The notes under the pieces were generated by a model. The model was not told the DNA's origin, made no database searches, and saw nothing but the letters and a program-made list of their open reading frames with translations. 64,000 nt of DNA from Amycolatopsis sp. NBC_01480 (GTDB lineage: Bacteria; Actinomycetota; Actinomycetes; Mycobacteriales; Pseudonocardiaceae), in contig NZ_CP109442.1 of NCBI RefSeq assembly GCF_036227205.1, positions 4,712,001 to 4,776,000 on the forward strand, written 5' to 3'. Every line of letters begins with the position of its first letter. Within the stretch, counting starts at the first letter, position 1. Positions 16,573 to 25,185 of the stretch are shown here, one piece after another. The position numbers and the translations under genes were made by a program.

Positions 16573-16907
16573 TGCTTCTCCTCAGGGTTGCCGGTGACGA
16601 ACCGCTCCAGGCGGTCGGTGCGGTCGTGCCAAATGCTTCGCTGTTCCGCGAGCCAGTCTTCGACCAAGGCGAACCGCTCGCGATTCAGCTCGCAGGTGCG
16701 CACGCGGCCGGATTTCGCCGTGCGGATCAGGCCGTTCGACTCGAGTACCCGGACGTGCTTCATGAACGACGGCAACGTCATCGGTGCCTCGCCGGCCAGA
16801 TCGCCGACACTCGCCGGACCGTGGCCGAGCCGCCGGAGGACCGCGCGCCTGGTCGGGTCGGCGAGCGCGACGAAGACGCCGTCGAGGACCGCTGAATACT
16901 GAGCCAT
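16569..16907 (-). CDS. ArsR-family transcriptional regulator
   Basis: 112 aa from ATG 16907; in-frame codons upstream run into the operator, so the longer form is unlikely. The winged helix is recognised from VFVALADPTRRAVLRRL, APMTLPSFMKHVRVLESNGL and the wing IRTAKSGRVRTCELN. No metal-binding CxC motif of ArsR/SmtB sensors is present, so it is of the SRPBCC-linked, non-metal class. It likely binds the GCTAAGTRT repeats just upstream and autoregulates. Confidence 0.9.
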   Translation of the reverse strand: MAQYSAVLDGVFVALADPTRRAVLRRLGHGPASVGDLAGEAPMTLPSFMKHVRVLESNGLIRTAKSGRVRTCELNRERFALVEDWLAEQRSIWHDRTDRLERFVTGNPEEKQ

Positions 16908-16910
16908 GAG

Positions 16911-16955
16911 GCTAAGTATTAACGCGCGGCGACACTTAGCGCAAGGGCTAAGTGT
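16911..16955. promoter_or_regulatory. ArsR operator half-sites
   Basis: Perfect inverted repeat ACACTTAGC (16932-16940) and GCTAAGTGT (16947-16955) with a 6-bp spacer. A third half-site, GCTAAGTAT (16911-16919), sits next to the ArsR start. The region also lies upstream of the divergent GH1 gene, so both directions may be controlled. Confidence 0.75.
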
Positions 16956-16998
16956 TGCGCATTGACCCGCCGCCACCGGGAACGTAAATTTCTTTCAC

Positions 16999-18309
16999 AT
17001 GTTGCGCCGGACGCTCATCCTCGCCCTGACCTCCGTGCTCCTGCTGATCTCCCCACTGCCCGCGAACGCCGCCACCGGCTGGTCGCGCCCGTTCTACTGG
17101 GGCGTGGCCACCGCCGGCTTCCAGTCGGAGGGCAGCGCGCCCGACAGCAACTGGTCGCGGTACGTCGCGGCGTCGGGCGGCGTTGACCCGTACGGCAACG
17201 CCGACGACTTCCGCCACCGCTATCCCGAGGACATCCGGCTCGCCGCCGGGCTCGGGGTGAACACGTTCCGGTTCAGCGTCGAGTGGGCGCGCGTCGAACC
17301 GCGGCCGGGGGAGTGGGACGCGCAGGAACTGGCCTACTACGACGACGTCGTCCGGCTCGTGCGGGCCGCGGGCATGACGCCGATGATCACGCTCAGCCAT
17401 TGGGTGTACCCGGGCTGGGTCGCCGACCGCGGCGGGTTCGCCGATTCCCGCGTGATCGACGACTTCACCGATTTCGTGGGCAAGATCGTGCCGCGCTACC
17501 GCGACTTCGGCGTGCTGTGGGTGACCTTCAACGAGCCGGTCACCTTCCTCAGCCAGGAGATCAAGATCGGCGCGCTCAACCCGCTGCTGGCGCCGGCCTG
17601 GATCGGCGACGTCGTGCAGGCGCACCGCCGCGCGTACGACCTCATCCACCGGCTCGACCCGACCGCGAAGGTCACCAGCAACCAGGCGTTCTACACCGGC
17701 TTCAACGCGTTGACCGATCTCGTTGTCATGGACCAGATCCGGGACAAGGTCGACTTCGTCGGCTTCGACTACTACTACGGCGCCAGCCTGGACAACCTGA
17801 CCGCGGGCAACGCCGCGTCCGGGGACGTCTGGCAGGTCAAGATGCAGCCCGAGGGCATCTACGACGCGCTGCGCTACTACGCCGGCCGGTACCCGAACCT
17901 GCCGCTGTACGTGGTGGAAAACGGGATGCCGACCGACGACGGCAAGCCGCGCGCGGACGGCTACACCCGCGAAGCCGCGTTGCAGGACTCGGTTTTCTGG
18001 CTCCAGCGCGCCAAAGCCGACGGGATGGACGTGATCGGCTACAACTACTGGAGCATCACCGACAACTACGAGTGGGGCAGCTACCGGCCGCGCTTCGGTC
18101 TGTACACAGTGGACGTCCGGACCGATCCCTCGCTCACCCGCCGGCCGACCGCCGCCGTCCCGGTGTACCGACGGACCATCGCGGACGGCGGCGTGCCGGC
18201 GGGCTACCGGCTCGTGCAAGGGCCGGGCTTCTGCTCCCTCGTCGACCCGCTGACCAGCTGCCTCGCCCCGGCGAACCCGGACGGGCCGCTCGCCCGGCTC
18301 GGGAGCTGA
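16999..18309 (+). CDS. Secreted GH1-family beta-glycosidase
   Basis: 436 aa with a Sec signal peptide (1-24, ending ANA). The GH1 TIM barrel is recognised from FYWGVATAGFQSEG at the start. The acid/base Glu179 is in VTFNEP, the nucleophile Glu307 in YVVENG, and the active-site tyrosine region NYWSITDNYEWG follows. The family hydrolyses beta-glucosides and beta-galactosides with retention. Most bacterial GH1 enzymes are cytosolic, so a secreted one points to extracellular cleavage of plant or microbial glycosides. A short Cys-containing tail (GFCSLVDPLTSCLAP) may form a disulfide. The divergent ArsR operator lies 45 bp upstream. Confidence 0.9.
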   Translation: MLRRTLILALTSVLLLISPLPANAATGWSRPFYWGVATAGFQSEGSAPDSNWSRYVAASGGVDPYGNADDFRHRYPEDIRLAAGLGVNTFRFSVEWARVEPRPGEWDAQELAYYDDVVRLVRAAGMTPMITLSHWVYPGWVADRGGFADSRVIDDFTDFVGKIVPRYRDFGVLWVTFNEPVTFLSQEIKIGALNPLLAPAWIGDVVQAHRRAYDLIHRLDPTAKVTSNQAFYTGFNALTDLVVMDQIRDKVDFVGFDYYYGASLDNLTAGNAASGDVWQVKMQPEGIYDALRYYAGRYPNLPLYVVENGMPTDDGKPRADGYTREAALQDSVFWLQRAKADGMDVIGYNYWSITDNYEWGSYRPRFGLYTVDVRTDPSLTRRPTAAVPVYRRTIADGGVPAGYRLVQGPGFCSLVDPLTSCLAPANPDGPLARLGS

Positions 18310-18450
18310 TCAGACGCCGGCGCGCACGGACAGTGACCGAAGTCAGCGTCCATAAAGGACAGTGAGGGTCCTCGGTGACGCCATCCGCCGGTGAGACGGT
18401 GGTTGTGCGGCCGGCCCGGCGTCGGCGAGACTGGGCCGGTGGTAGACGTC

Positions 18451-20394
18451 ATGAGCACGCAGCCGTCGTGGGTCCCGTCCGACACCGAGGTCGAGCAGGC
18501 CCGGATCACCGATTTCGCGCGGTACGCCTCGGCGCGCACCGGTCACGACCTGACGGGCGGGTACCAGCAGCTGTGGGACTGGTCGGTGCGGGACCTCGAC
18601 GGCTTCTGGTCGGCGGTCTGGGACTACTTCGGCTTACCGGCCCGCCCGCAGGGCCAGCCCGCGCTGGCGCGCGAAGAGATGCCGGGCAGCGTCTGGTTTC
18701 CGGGCAGCACGCTGAACTACACGGCCGAGGTGTTCCGCGGCCGGGACGACGCCGGGATCGCGGCGATCGGGGTGGCCGAAACCGGCGCTCCGGTCGAGGT
18801 GAGCTGGGGTGAGCTGCGTCGTCAGGTCGGTTCGGTGGCCGCGGCGTTGAGCGGGCTGGGCGTGCGGCCGGGCGACCGGGTGGTCGGCTATCTGCCGAAC
18901 TCGATCGAGGCGATGGTGGCGTTCCTGGCCACCGCGAGCCTCGGCGCGATCTGGGCGGTCTGCGGTCTGGACTACGTCGGATCGGCCGCCGAAGCGCGGT
19001 TCGCGCAGCTGGAGCCGACCGTACTGTTCACCGCCACCCGGTCCCAGCACGGCGGCCGGCTCATCGACCGTTCCGAAGACGTCGCGGGCTTGCGCGCTGC
19101 GCTGCCGACCTTGGCCGCCACCATTGTCATCGACGACGCGGATTCGGTGCCCGGCGCGGTTTCCTGGTCGTCGGCCGCCGGTGGTGACGCAGGAATGGAC
19201 CCCGTGCCGGTCCCGTTCGACCACCCGCTCTGGGTCTTGTTCTCCTCCGGGACCACCGGGCGTCCCAAAGGGATGGTGCACGGGCACGGCGGGGTGGTGG
19301 TCGAGCAGCTGAAGCAGTTCGCCTTCCACCACAACCTCGGGCCGTCCGACCGCATCCTCTGGTACACCACGCCGAGCTGGATGATGTGGAACTCGCTGGT
19401 CGGCTCGCTGCTGGTCGGGTCGACGGTGGTGTGTTACGACGGCAGCCCCGCGTTCGGCCGCCCGGACGCGTTGTGGGAGCTGGCCGCGCGCCTGCGGGTC
19501 ACCGTGCTCGGCACCAGCCCGGGTTACCTGGCCTCCTGCCGTAAGGCCGGCGTCCGGTTCCGCGAGCTGGAAGCGTTGCTGCGCCTGGGTGTCACCGGGT
19601 CACCGCTGCCGGCCGACCTGTACGACTGGGTCGCCGGTGAGGTCGGGCCGCGGGTGCAGGTGGTCTCCAGCAGCGGCGGGACCGACGTGGTGACGGCCTT
19701 CGTCAGCGCCTCGCCGACCACGCCGGTGTGGGCGGGCGAGCTGTCGGCCGCGTGCCTCGGCGTGGCGCTCGAATCGTGGGGGCCGGACGGAAAACCCGTG
19801 CGGGACGCGGTCGGCGAGCTGGTCGTGCGCCGCCCGATGCCGTCCATGCCGGTGCGGTTCTGGAACGACCCGGACGGCAGCCGTTACCGCGACGCGTACT
19901 TCGGCACCTTCCCCGGCGTCTGGCGCCACGGCGACTGGACCACCATCACCGGCCGCGGCTCGGTGATCATCCACGGCCGCTCGGACGCGACCTTGAACCG
20001 CCACGGCGTCCGCATGGGCAGCAGCGACATCTACGGCCCGGTCGAGGAACTGGACGAGGTCAAGGAGGCGCTGGTCATCGGCGTCGAACTGGCCGGCGGC
20101 GAGTACTGGATGCCGTTGTTCGTGACGACGGCCGACGGCGTGGTCCTCGACGAAGCGCTCCGTGAGCGGATCCGCGAGGCGATCCGTCACGGTGCTTCGC
20201 CGAGGCACGTGCCCGACGAGATCGTTGCGGCGCCGGGCATCCCGCACACCCGGACCGGCAAGAAGCTGGAAGTCCCGGTCAAACGCCTGCTGCGCGGGGA
20301 CGACCCGGCCACGGTGGCCGACCCCGGCAGCATCGACCAGCCGGGCCTGCTCGGCTGGTACCACGAATTCGGCGTGGCCCATCGGGACTACTGA
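18451..20394 (+). CDS. Acetoacetyl-CoA synthetase (acetoacetate-CoA ligase)
   Basis: 647 aa from ATG 18451 (GTG 18439 also possible). ANL-superfamily adenylating enzyme: ATP loop SSGTTGRPKG (about 265-274), acid-rich WRHGDWTTITGRGSVIIHGR and the C-terminal lysine region RTGKKLEVPVKRLL. The stretch WYTTPSWMMWNSLVGSLLVG is characteristic of the acetoacetyl-CoA synthetase branch. It activates acetoacetate to acetoacetyl-CoA for ketone-body use or polyketide/isoprenoid supply. The gene ends in a 7-bp convergent overlap with the P450. Acetyl-CoA synthetase is less likely by motif. Confidence 0.9.
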   Translation: MSTQPSWVPSDTEVEQARITDFARYASARTGHDLTGGYQQLWDWSVRDLDGFWSAVWDYFGLPARPQGQPALAREEMPGSVWFPGSTLNYTAEVFRGRDDAGIAAIGVAETGAPVEVSWGELRRQVGSVAAALSGLGVRPGDRVVGYLPNSIEAMVAFLATASLGAIWAVCGLDYVGSAAEARFAQLEPTVLFTATRSQHGGRLIDRSEDVAGLRAALPTLAATIVIDDADSVPGAVSWSSAAGGDAGMDPVPVPFDHPLWVLFSSGTTGRPKGMVHGHGGVVVEQLKQFAFHHNLGPSDRILWYTTPSWMMWNSLVGSLLVGSTVVCYDGSPAFGRPDALWELAARLRVTVLGTSPGYLASCRKAGVRFRELEALLRLGVTGSPLPADLYDWVAGEVGPRVQVVSSSGGTDVVTAFVSASPTTPVWAGELSAACLGVALESWGPDGKPVRDAVGELVVRRPMPSMPVRFWNDPDGSRYRDAYFGTFPGVWRHGDWTTITGRGSVIIHGRSDATLNRHGVRMGSSDIYGPVEELDEVKEALVIGVELAGGEYWMPLFVTTADGVVLDEALRERIREAIRHGASPRHVPDEIVAAPGIPHTRTGKKLEVPVKRLLRGDDPATVADPGSIDQPGLLGWYHEFGVAHRDY

Positions 20395-21614
20395 GCCGTT
20401 TCCGTCCAGGTGACCGGCAGCTCGTGGACCCCGTAGATGTTCATGTCGGTCTTGAGCCGCACCTCGCCGGCGGGCACGGCGAGCGCGAGGGTCGGGAAGC
20501 GGCGCAGCAGGCCCTCGAAACCGGCGCGCATCTCGATGCGGGCCAGCTGCTGGCCGAGGCACTGGTGGACGCCGTGGCCGAAAGCCAGGTGGCCGCGGGC
20601 CTTGCGGTGGATGTCGAGGGTGTCGGCGTCCTCGAACCGCCCGGAGTCGTGGTCGGCGGCCAGCATCGAGACGACCACAGTGGAGCCCTTGGGGATGGTT
20701 TCGCCGCCGAGCTCCAGGTCTTCGGTGGCGTAGCGGTAGTTGACGTCCACAACGGACAGATAACGCATCAGCTCCTCGACGGCGTCCGGGAACAGCTCCC
20801 GGTCGGCCCGCAGCTCGGCCAGCTGATCGGGGTGCTCCAGCAGCGCGAAAGTGCCCAGCGACAGCATGTTCGCGGTGGTTTCGTGGCCCGCGAGCAGGAG
20901 CAGGAAGGCCATGCCGACCAGCTCCTCGATGCTCAGGTCCTCATCACGGGCCAGATCGGACAGCAGGTCCTCACCCGGCTCGGCGCGCTTGCCCATGACC
21001 AGTTCGGCCAGGTATGTCGTCATCGCGCCGTACGCGGCCATCTTTTCCTCGAGCTTCACATCCTTCTCCAGGAACTTGGTGGAGTTGGCCTGGAAGTTCT
21101 CGCGGTCGGCGTACGGCACGCCGAGCAGCGCGCAGATCACCAGCGAGGGCACCGGCAGCGCGAACTCCTTGACCAGGTCGACCGGCGGGGCCAGCTCGGT
21201 CATCGCCGCCAGCTGCCCCTCCACGATCTCGATGATCTGCTCTTCGAGCTGCTTCATCCGCTTGACCGTGAACGCGCCGGTGAGCTTGCGCCGCAGCCGG
21301 GTGTGGTCCGGCGGGTCCATGCTGATGAACAGGCCCGGCGTCTGCGGGGACGGCTCGGTCTGCACGGGCATGCCGGGGGTTTCGAAGGGCACGTGGATGA
21401 TGCCGAGGTCCTGGCGGGAGCTGAACCGGGTGTCGGCCAGCAGCGTCCGGACCGCGTCGTAGCCGGTGACGAGCCAGCCTTGGTGACCGTCGGGGAAAGC
21501 CATCGGGGAGACCGGCCGGGCCGCGCGCAGCCCGGTGATCTCGCGGGGAGGGTCGAACGGGCCCGCGTTGCGCTCCATCGGGAGGCCCTGCGGGATGCCA
21601 ACCGGCTGACTCAT
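20388..21614 (-). CDS. Cytochrome P450
   Basis: 408 aa, soluble class I bacterial size. The I-helix oxygen motif is AGHETT (242-247), the K-helix ExxR is E281-R284, and the heme loop is FGHGVHQCLG with ligand Cys352. The early stretch SMDPPDHTRLRRKL is typical of actinobacterial CYP105/CYP107-like enzymes in antibiotic and xenobiotic oxidation. It needs a ferredoxin, and none is adjacent. A TetR gene lies 120 bp upstream on the same strand and is the probable regulator. Substrate unknown. Confidence 0.92.
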   Translation of the reverse strand: MSQPVGIPQGLPMERNAGPFDPPREITGLRAARPVSPMAFPDGHQGWLVTGYDAVRTLLADTRFSSRQDLGIIHVPFETPGMPVQTEPSPQTPGLFISMDPPDHTRLRRKLTGAFTVKRMKQLEEQIIEIVEGQLAAMTELAPPVDLVKEFALPVPSLVICALLGVPYADRENFQANSTKFLEKDVKLEEKMAAYGAMTTYLAELVMGKRAEPGEDLLSDLARDEDLSIEELVGMAFLLLLAGHETTANMLSLGTFALLEHPDQLAELRADRELFPDAVEELMRYLSVVDVNYRYATEDLELGGETIPKGSTVVVSMLAADHDSGRFEDADTLDIHRKARGHLAFGHGVHQCLGQQLARIEMRAGFEGLLRRFPTLALAVPAGEVRLKTDMNIYGVHELPVTWTETAQ

Positions 21615-21734
21615 GGGGTGTTCCTCTCGTGGTGGTGTGTTGGAAGCACCATCGCGGAGAGGCCTGACATCCGGCTGATACGGCTCTGACGCCGCTGTCG
21701 GCCGGGTTGCGGCGCTTCGGGCCGGCCCGGCGGG

Positions 21735-22298
21735 TCAGGCCGGCCGGCGGAGGCCGTCGAGCATGGTCTGGAAGATCGGCTCGAGGTAGTCGGGATCGCC
21801 GTGGATCTTGGCGATGGCGGCGATCAGGTCGAAGAGCTGCTCGAGGGTCAGGTCGTCGCGGACCTCGCGGGCGTCCTGCGCCGCGGTCAGCAGCGGACGG
21901 CCGGCGGCGAGCGCGCGGTCGCGGTTGCCGTGGATGGCCGGGCTGCCGGGGCCGGTGTGCTCCAGCAGCTCCGAGACGATCAGGCGTTTGCCGGGCACAA
22001 AGGCGAAGAGCCGGCGCAGCCAGTTGACGAGGGCCGCGCTCGGGCTCGGCGCGTCCTCGCCCGCCGCCTCGCAGAGCGCGTCGACCTCGTCGGCGTACAG
22101 GGCTTCGAGGAGTTCCTGACGTCCGGGGAAGTTGCGGTAGAGGGTGGCCATGCCGACGTCGGCGCGCCGGGCGATCTCGGCCATCGAGATCTCCGCAGCG
22201 GGGTCGGCGAACGCTTCCCGGGCGGCGTCGAGGATCTTGTCGCGGTTGCGCGCGGCCGCCGCGCGCCGGGTGGGGAACGACGTGCTGCCCGACGCCAT
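21735..22298 (-). CDS. TetR-family regulator upstream of P450
   Basis: 187 aa from ATG 22298, preceded by GGAAGGAGA at good spacing. The helix-turn-helix is ISMAEIARRADVGMATLYRNFPGRQELLEAL. The C-terminal region (LVNWLRRLFAFVPGKRLIVSELLEH) resembles the SbtR-like/TetR_C_33 class. It lies 120 bp upstream of the P450 on the same strand, so it may control that gene and itself. The open frame extends upstream, but those codons look non-coding. Confidence 0.88.
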   Translation of the reverse strand: MASGSTSFPTRRAAAARNRDKILDAAREAFADPAAEISMAEIARRADVGMATLYRNFPGRQELLEALYADEVDALCEAAGEDAPSPSAALVNWLRRLFAFVPGKRLIVSELLEHTGPGSPAIHGNRDRALAAGRPLLTAAQDAREVRDDLTLEQLFDLIAAIAKIHGDPDYLEPIFQTMLDGLRRPA

Positions 22299-22461
22299 CG
22301 CGGTTCTCCTTCCGCCGGTACTGGGGGTCTCACCTGCGGGAACCGACCTTACCGGGTAATCGCCGGGTGGCCCGGCCACTCCCCGCCCGGACCTCGCGCT
22401 TCCTGAAGGGCCCCAACACTCGCCAAGGCTGCTCCCCGGGGAACGCCGTAGGCTCGGCTGA

Positions 22462-23664
22462 ATGAGCACGGCATCCACCACGGAGCATCCGATGGTCGAA
22501 ACCCGGCACCAGACCCAGCTGCTCACCCTGCTGCGCGACGAGGGGCCGATGTCCCGCGTGGAGCTGGGGGAGCGGCTGGAGCTGCCGCGGGCGCGGGTGG
22601 GGGCCGAGGTGACGCGGCTCGGTGAGGTCGGGCTGGTCGAGACGGCCGGGCCGTCGGCGAGCCGGGGCGGGCGCCGCTCGACGCTGGTGCGGCTGGCCGG
22701 GGATCTGCGGGTGCTCGCGGTGGACGTCGGCGCGACGTCGGTCGGGGTGGCGATGACCGACGCGTCCTGTGAGGTGCTGGCGCACACCATCGAGGATTGT
22801 GATGTCCGGCAGGGGCCGCACGTGGTGCTGCAGCGCGTCGGCGAGCTGGCGGCGAAGATCCGCGAGGACACGCCGGGCAAGCTGATCGCCGCGGGGATCG
22901 GGCTGCCCGGGCCGGTGAGCTTCGCCGAGGGCATGGCTGTCGCCCCGCCGATAATGCCGGGCTGGGACCGGTTTTCCGTGCGGGATCACCTCGGCGGCCT
23001 GCTGGGCTGCCCGGTCGCGGTGGACAACGACGTCAACTCGATGGCGCTCGGGGAGCGGCACGCCGGGGTCGCGCGGTCGATCGACGATCTGGTGTTCGTC
23101 AAGATCGGCACCGGGATCGGCTGCGGGATCGTGCTGGAGGGCAAGGTGTACCGCGGCGTCGCGGGCACCGCCGGGGACATCGGGCACATCCGGCTCGACG
23201 ACTACGGGCCGACCTGCGCGTGCGGCGAGGTCGGCTGCCTCGAAGCGTTTTTCGGCGGGGCCGCGCTGGCCCGCGACGGGCTGACGCTCGCGCGCAGCGG
23301 CCGTTCGGCCTACCTCGCCGACGTGGTCGCGGACCGTGGTGTGGTGACCGCGCGGGACGTCGGGCTCGCGGCCGCCGCGGGCGACTTCGGCGCGGTCAAC
23401 CTGATCCGTGACGGGGGACGCCGGCTGGGCCAGGTGGTGGCGTCGCTGGTGAGCTTCGTGAACCCGGGCATGGTCGTGATCGGCGGCGGCGTGGCCCAGC
23501 TCGGGCACCAGTTGCTGGCCGAGATCCGCAGCTCGGTCTACCGGCGCTCACTGCCGCTGGCGACCGGCAACCTCCCGATCGTGCTGTCCGAGCTCGGCGA
23601 CACCGCCGGGGTCATCGGAGCGGCCTGGTCGGCCACTGATCGGGCCTTCACACTCAGTAGCTGA
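22462..23664 (+). CDS. ROK-family regulator/sugar kinase-like protein 1
   Basis: 400 aa. An N-terminal winged helix (VETRHQTQLLTLLRDEGPMS through RARVGAEVTRLGEVGL) precedes a ROK kinase fold (about 85-400). This has the ATP loop VDVGATSVGVAMTD, catalytic aspartate in VAVDNDVNSMALGE, and the ROK zinc motif C252-A-C254-G...C259 after GDIGHIRLD. ROK proteins with both parts are usually sugar-responsive repressors (NagC/Mlc/XylR type) and may keep kinase activity. No sugar gene is directly adjacent on this side; the transporter locus begins 225 bp downstream with a second ROK gene. Confidence 0.9.
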   Translation: MSTASTTEHPMVETRHQTQLLTLLRDEGPMSRVELGERLELPRARVGAEVTRLGEVGLVETAGPSASRGGRRSTLVRLAGDLRVLAVDVGATSVGVAMTDASCEVLAHTIEDCDVRQGPHVVLQRVGELAAKIREDTPGKLIAAGIGLPGPVSFAEGMAVAPPIMPGWDRFSVRDHLGGLLGCPVAVDNDVNSMALGERHAGVARSIDDLVFVKIGTGIGCGIVLEGKVYRGVAGTAGDIGHIRLDDYGPTCACGEVGCLEAFFGGAALARDGLTLARSGRSAYLADVVADRGVVTARDVGLAAAAGDFGAVNLIRDGGRRLGQVVASLVSFVNPGMVVIGGGVAQLGHQLLAEIRSSVYRRSLPLATGNLPIVLSELGDTAGVIGAAWSATDRAFTLSS

Positions 23665-23848
23665 AGGCCCTTCGTGACACCCTGAGCAGCGATCTGAATC
23701 CTGTCAGTAACGTCAACTTCGTACACACTTTTGCACTCTCTAACCGAAAGTTCGCCACAAATCGGACGGCTATTCGGGTGAATGGGGAGGTTTCTGTCCT
23801 GTTGTCACCTTGACGGGTGACTGGGCTCACCCTACTTTCGCTTGCTAA

Positions 23849-23865
23849 GTAACAAAGTTTGTTAC
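23849..23865. promoter_or_regulatory. Perfect palindromic operator upstream of ROK regulator 2
   Basis: GTAACAAA (23849-23856), G, TTTGTTAC (23858-23865), 24 bp before the GTG start. It lies in an AT-richer promoter-like stretch (about 23700-23870). ROK repressors typically bind such AT-centred palindromes, so this is the likely switch of the whole sugar-import/Ebo locus. Confidence 0.75.
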
Positions 23866-23889
23866 GGCTGAGTCGTAAGTGGGGGCAGT

Positions 23890-25185
23890 GTGGCCGCGAC
23901 CGATCCCGGGCAGCAGGACGCGCCGGTGAGCCCTCGCACGGCGAACCTCGCAGCGCTGCAGCGGGACGCGCCGAGCCCACGCACGGCGAACCTCGCGGCG
24001 CTGCTGCGGGCGCTGCGCGGCGGCCCGCTGTCCCGCACGCAGCTCGCCGCCCGGTGTGGGATCACCAAGGCCGCGGTCTCGGGGCTGGTCACCGAGCTGT
24101 CCGGCCGCGGGCTGGTCCGCGCGGCGGGGCTGCTCGCCGGGGGCAACGGCCGGCCGAGCCAGCTGGTCGAGCTGAACGCAGAAAGCGCGTACGGGCTCGC
24201 ACTGAGCGTTGAGGCCGACCGGTTCTCCGCCGTGGTCACGAATCTCGAAGGCCGCGTGATCGCCGAGCGCACCGAGACCGCCGACGTCGCCGCGCTCGGC
24301 CTCCACCGCAGCATGGACGAGCTCGCCTTCCTAGCCGGGCAGGTGCTGGCCGGCGAGCAGCCGGTCGGGGTCACCGTCTCGGTGCCCGGGCTGGTCGACT
24401 CGGCCGCGGCCGTGCTGCGGTTCGCGCCCACTTTGCGGTGGCGGGACGCGGAGATCGCCGACCTGATGGCCGCGCGGCTGGGCCTGACCGCCGACGCCGT
24501 CGTGGTGGACAACGAAGCGAACCTCGGCGCGGTCGGCGAAGCGGTCGCGGGCGTCGGCGCGGGCGTGGCCGAGCTTTTTTACCTCAGCGGCGGGATGGGC
24601 GTCGGCGGCGGGCTCGTCTCCGGCGGCTCGATCCTGCGCGGGGCCCGAGGATTTGCCGGCGAGGTCGGGCACATCACCGTCGACCCGTCCGGGGAGCAGT
24701 GCCCGTGTGGCCGTGTCGGCTGCCTCGAGACCAAGGCCGGGCTGAACGCCGTGCTGCGGGCCGCGGCCGCGCCCGGGGATCCGTTGCACGATCCCGCTTT
24801 GGGCGTGGACGGCCGGGTCGGACTGCTCAAGCACCGGGTGCAGCGCGGGGACCAGCGCGCGGTCGCCGCGGTGTCGGAACTCGGTGTGGCGCTTGGGGTT
24901 GCCGTCGTCACCGTGGTCGACGTGCTCGACCCCGACGTGGTGGTGCTCGGCGGCTACTTCGCCGCGCTGGGCCGCTGGCTGGTCGAGCCGGTGCGCCGCG
25001 AGCTGTCCGCCCGCCCGCTCGGCCACGAGCCCTCCTGCCGGATCGAACCGTCGCCGCTCGGCACCACCGCCGCGCTGCGTGGCGCCGCGCACCTGGCCAC
25101 GGAACGGCTGTTCGCCGACCCGACGCTGGCCGGCTTCGCCCCGAGTTCTTCGCCCACCAGCAGCACCGAGGAGGCGCCGGCATGA
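23890..25185 (+). CDS. ROK-family regulator 2, first gene of the sugar/Ebo locus
   Basis: 431 aa with GTG 23890 (GTG 23928 possible). The winged helix (LSRTQLAARCGITKAAVSGLV) is followed by a ROK domain with VVDNEANLGAVGEAVAG and the zinc motif CPCGRVGCLETK. The N-terminus carries a tandem duplication: DAPVSPRTANLAALQR then DAPSPRTANLAALLR (residues 10-25 and 26-40), also visible in DNA at 23917-24003. The stop overlaps the ABC ATPase start in ATGA. By family and context it represses the importer until a sugar ligand binds; the operator is probably 23849-23865. Confidence 0.9.
   Translation: MAATDPGQQDAPVSPRTANLAALQRDAPSPRTANLAALLRALRGGPLSRTQLAARCGITKAAVSGLVTELSGRGLVRAAGLLAGGNGRPSQLVELNAESAYGLALSVEADRFSAVVTNLEGRVIAERTETADVAALGLHRSMDELAFLAGQVLAGEQPVGVTVSVPGLVDSAAAVLRFAPTLRWRDAEIADLMAARLGLTADAVVVDNEANLGAVGEAVAGVGAGVAELFYLSGGMGVGGGLVSGGSILRGARGFAGEVGHITVDPSGEQCPCGRVGCLETKAGLNAVLRAAAAPGDPLHDPALGVDGRVGLLKHRVQRGDQRAVAAVSELGVALGVAVVTVVDVLDPDVVVLGGYFAALGRWLVEPVRRELSARPLGHEPSCRIEPSPLGTTAALRGAAHLATERLFADPTLAGFAPSSSPTSSTEEAPA

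Noticed and set aside
18340..18376. Small stems (GTCC/GGAC and AGGAC/GTCCT) before the acetoacetyl-CoA synthetase as an attenuator
   Set aside because: Arms are only 4-5 bp and no leader peptide or RNA motif supports regulation.
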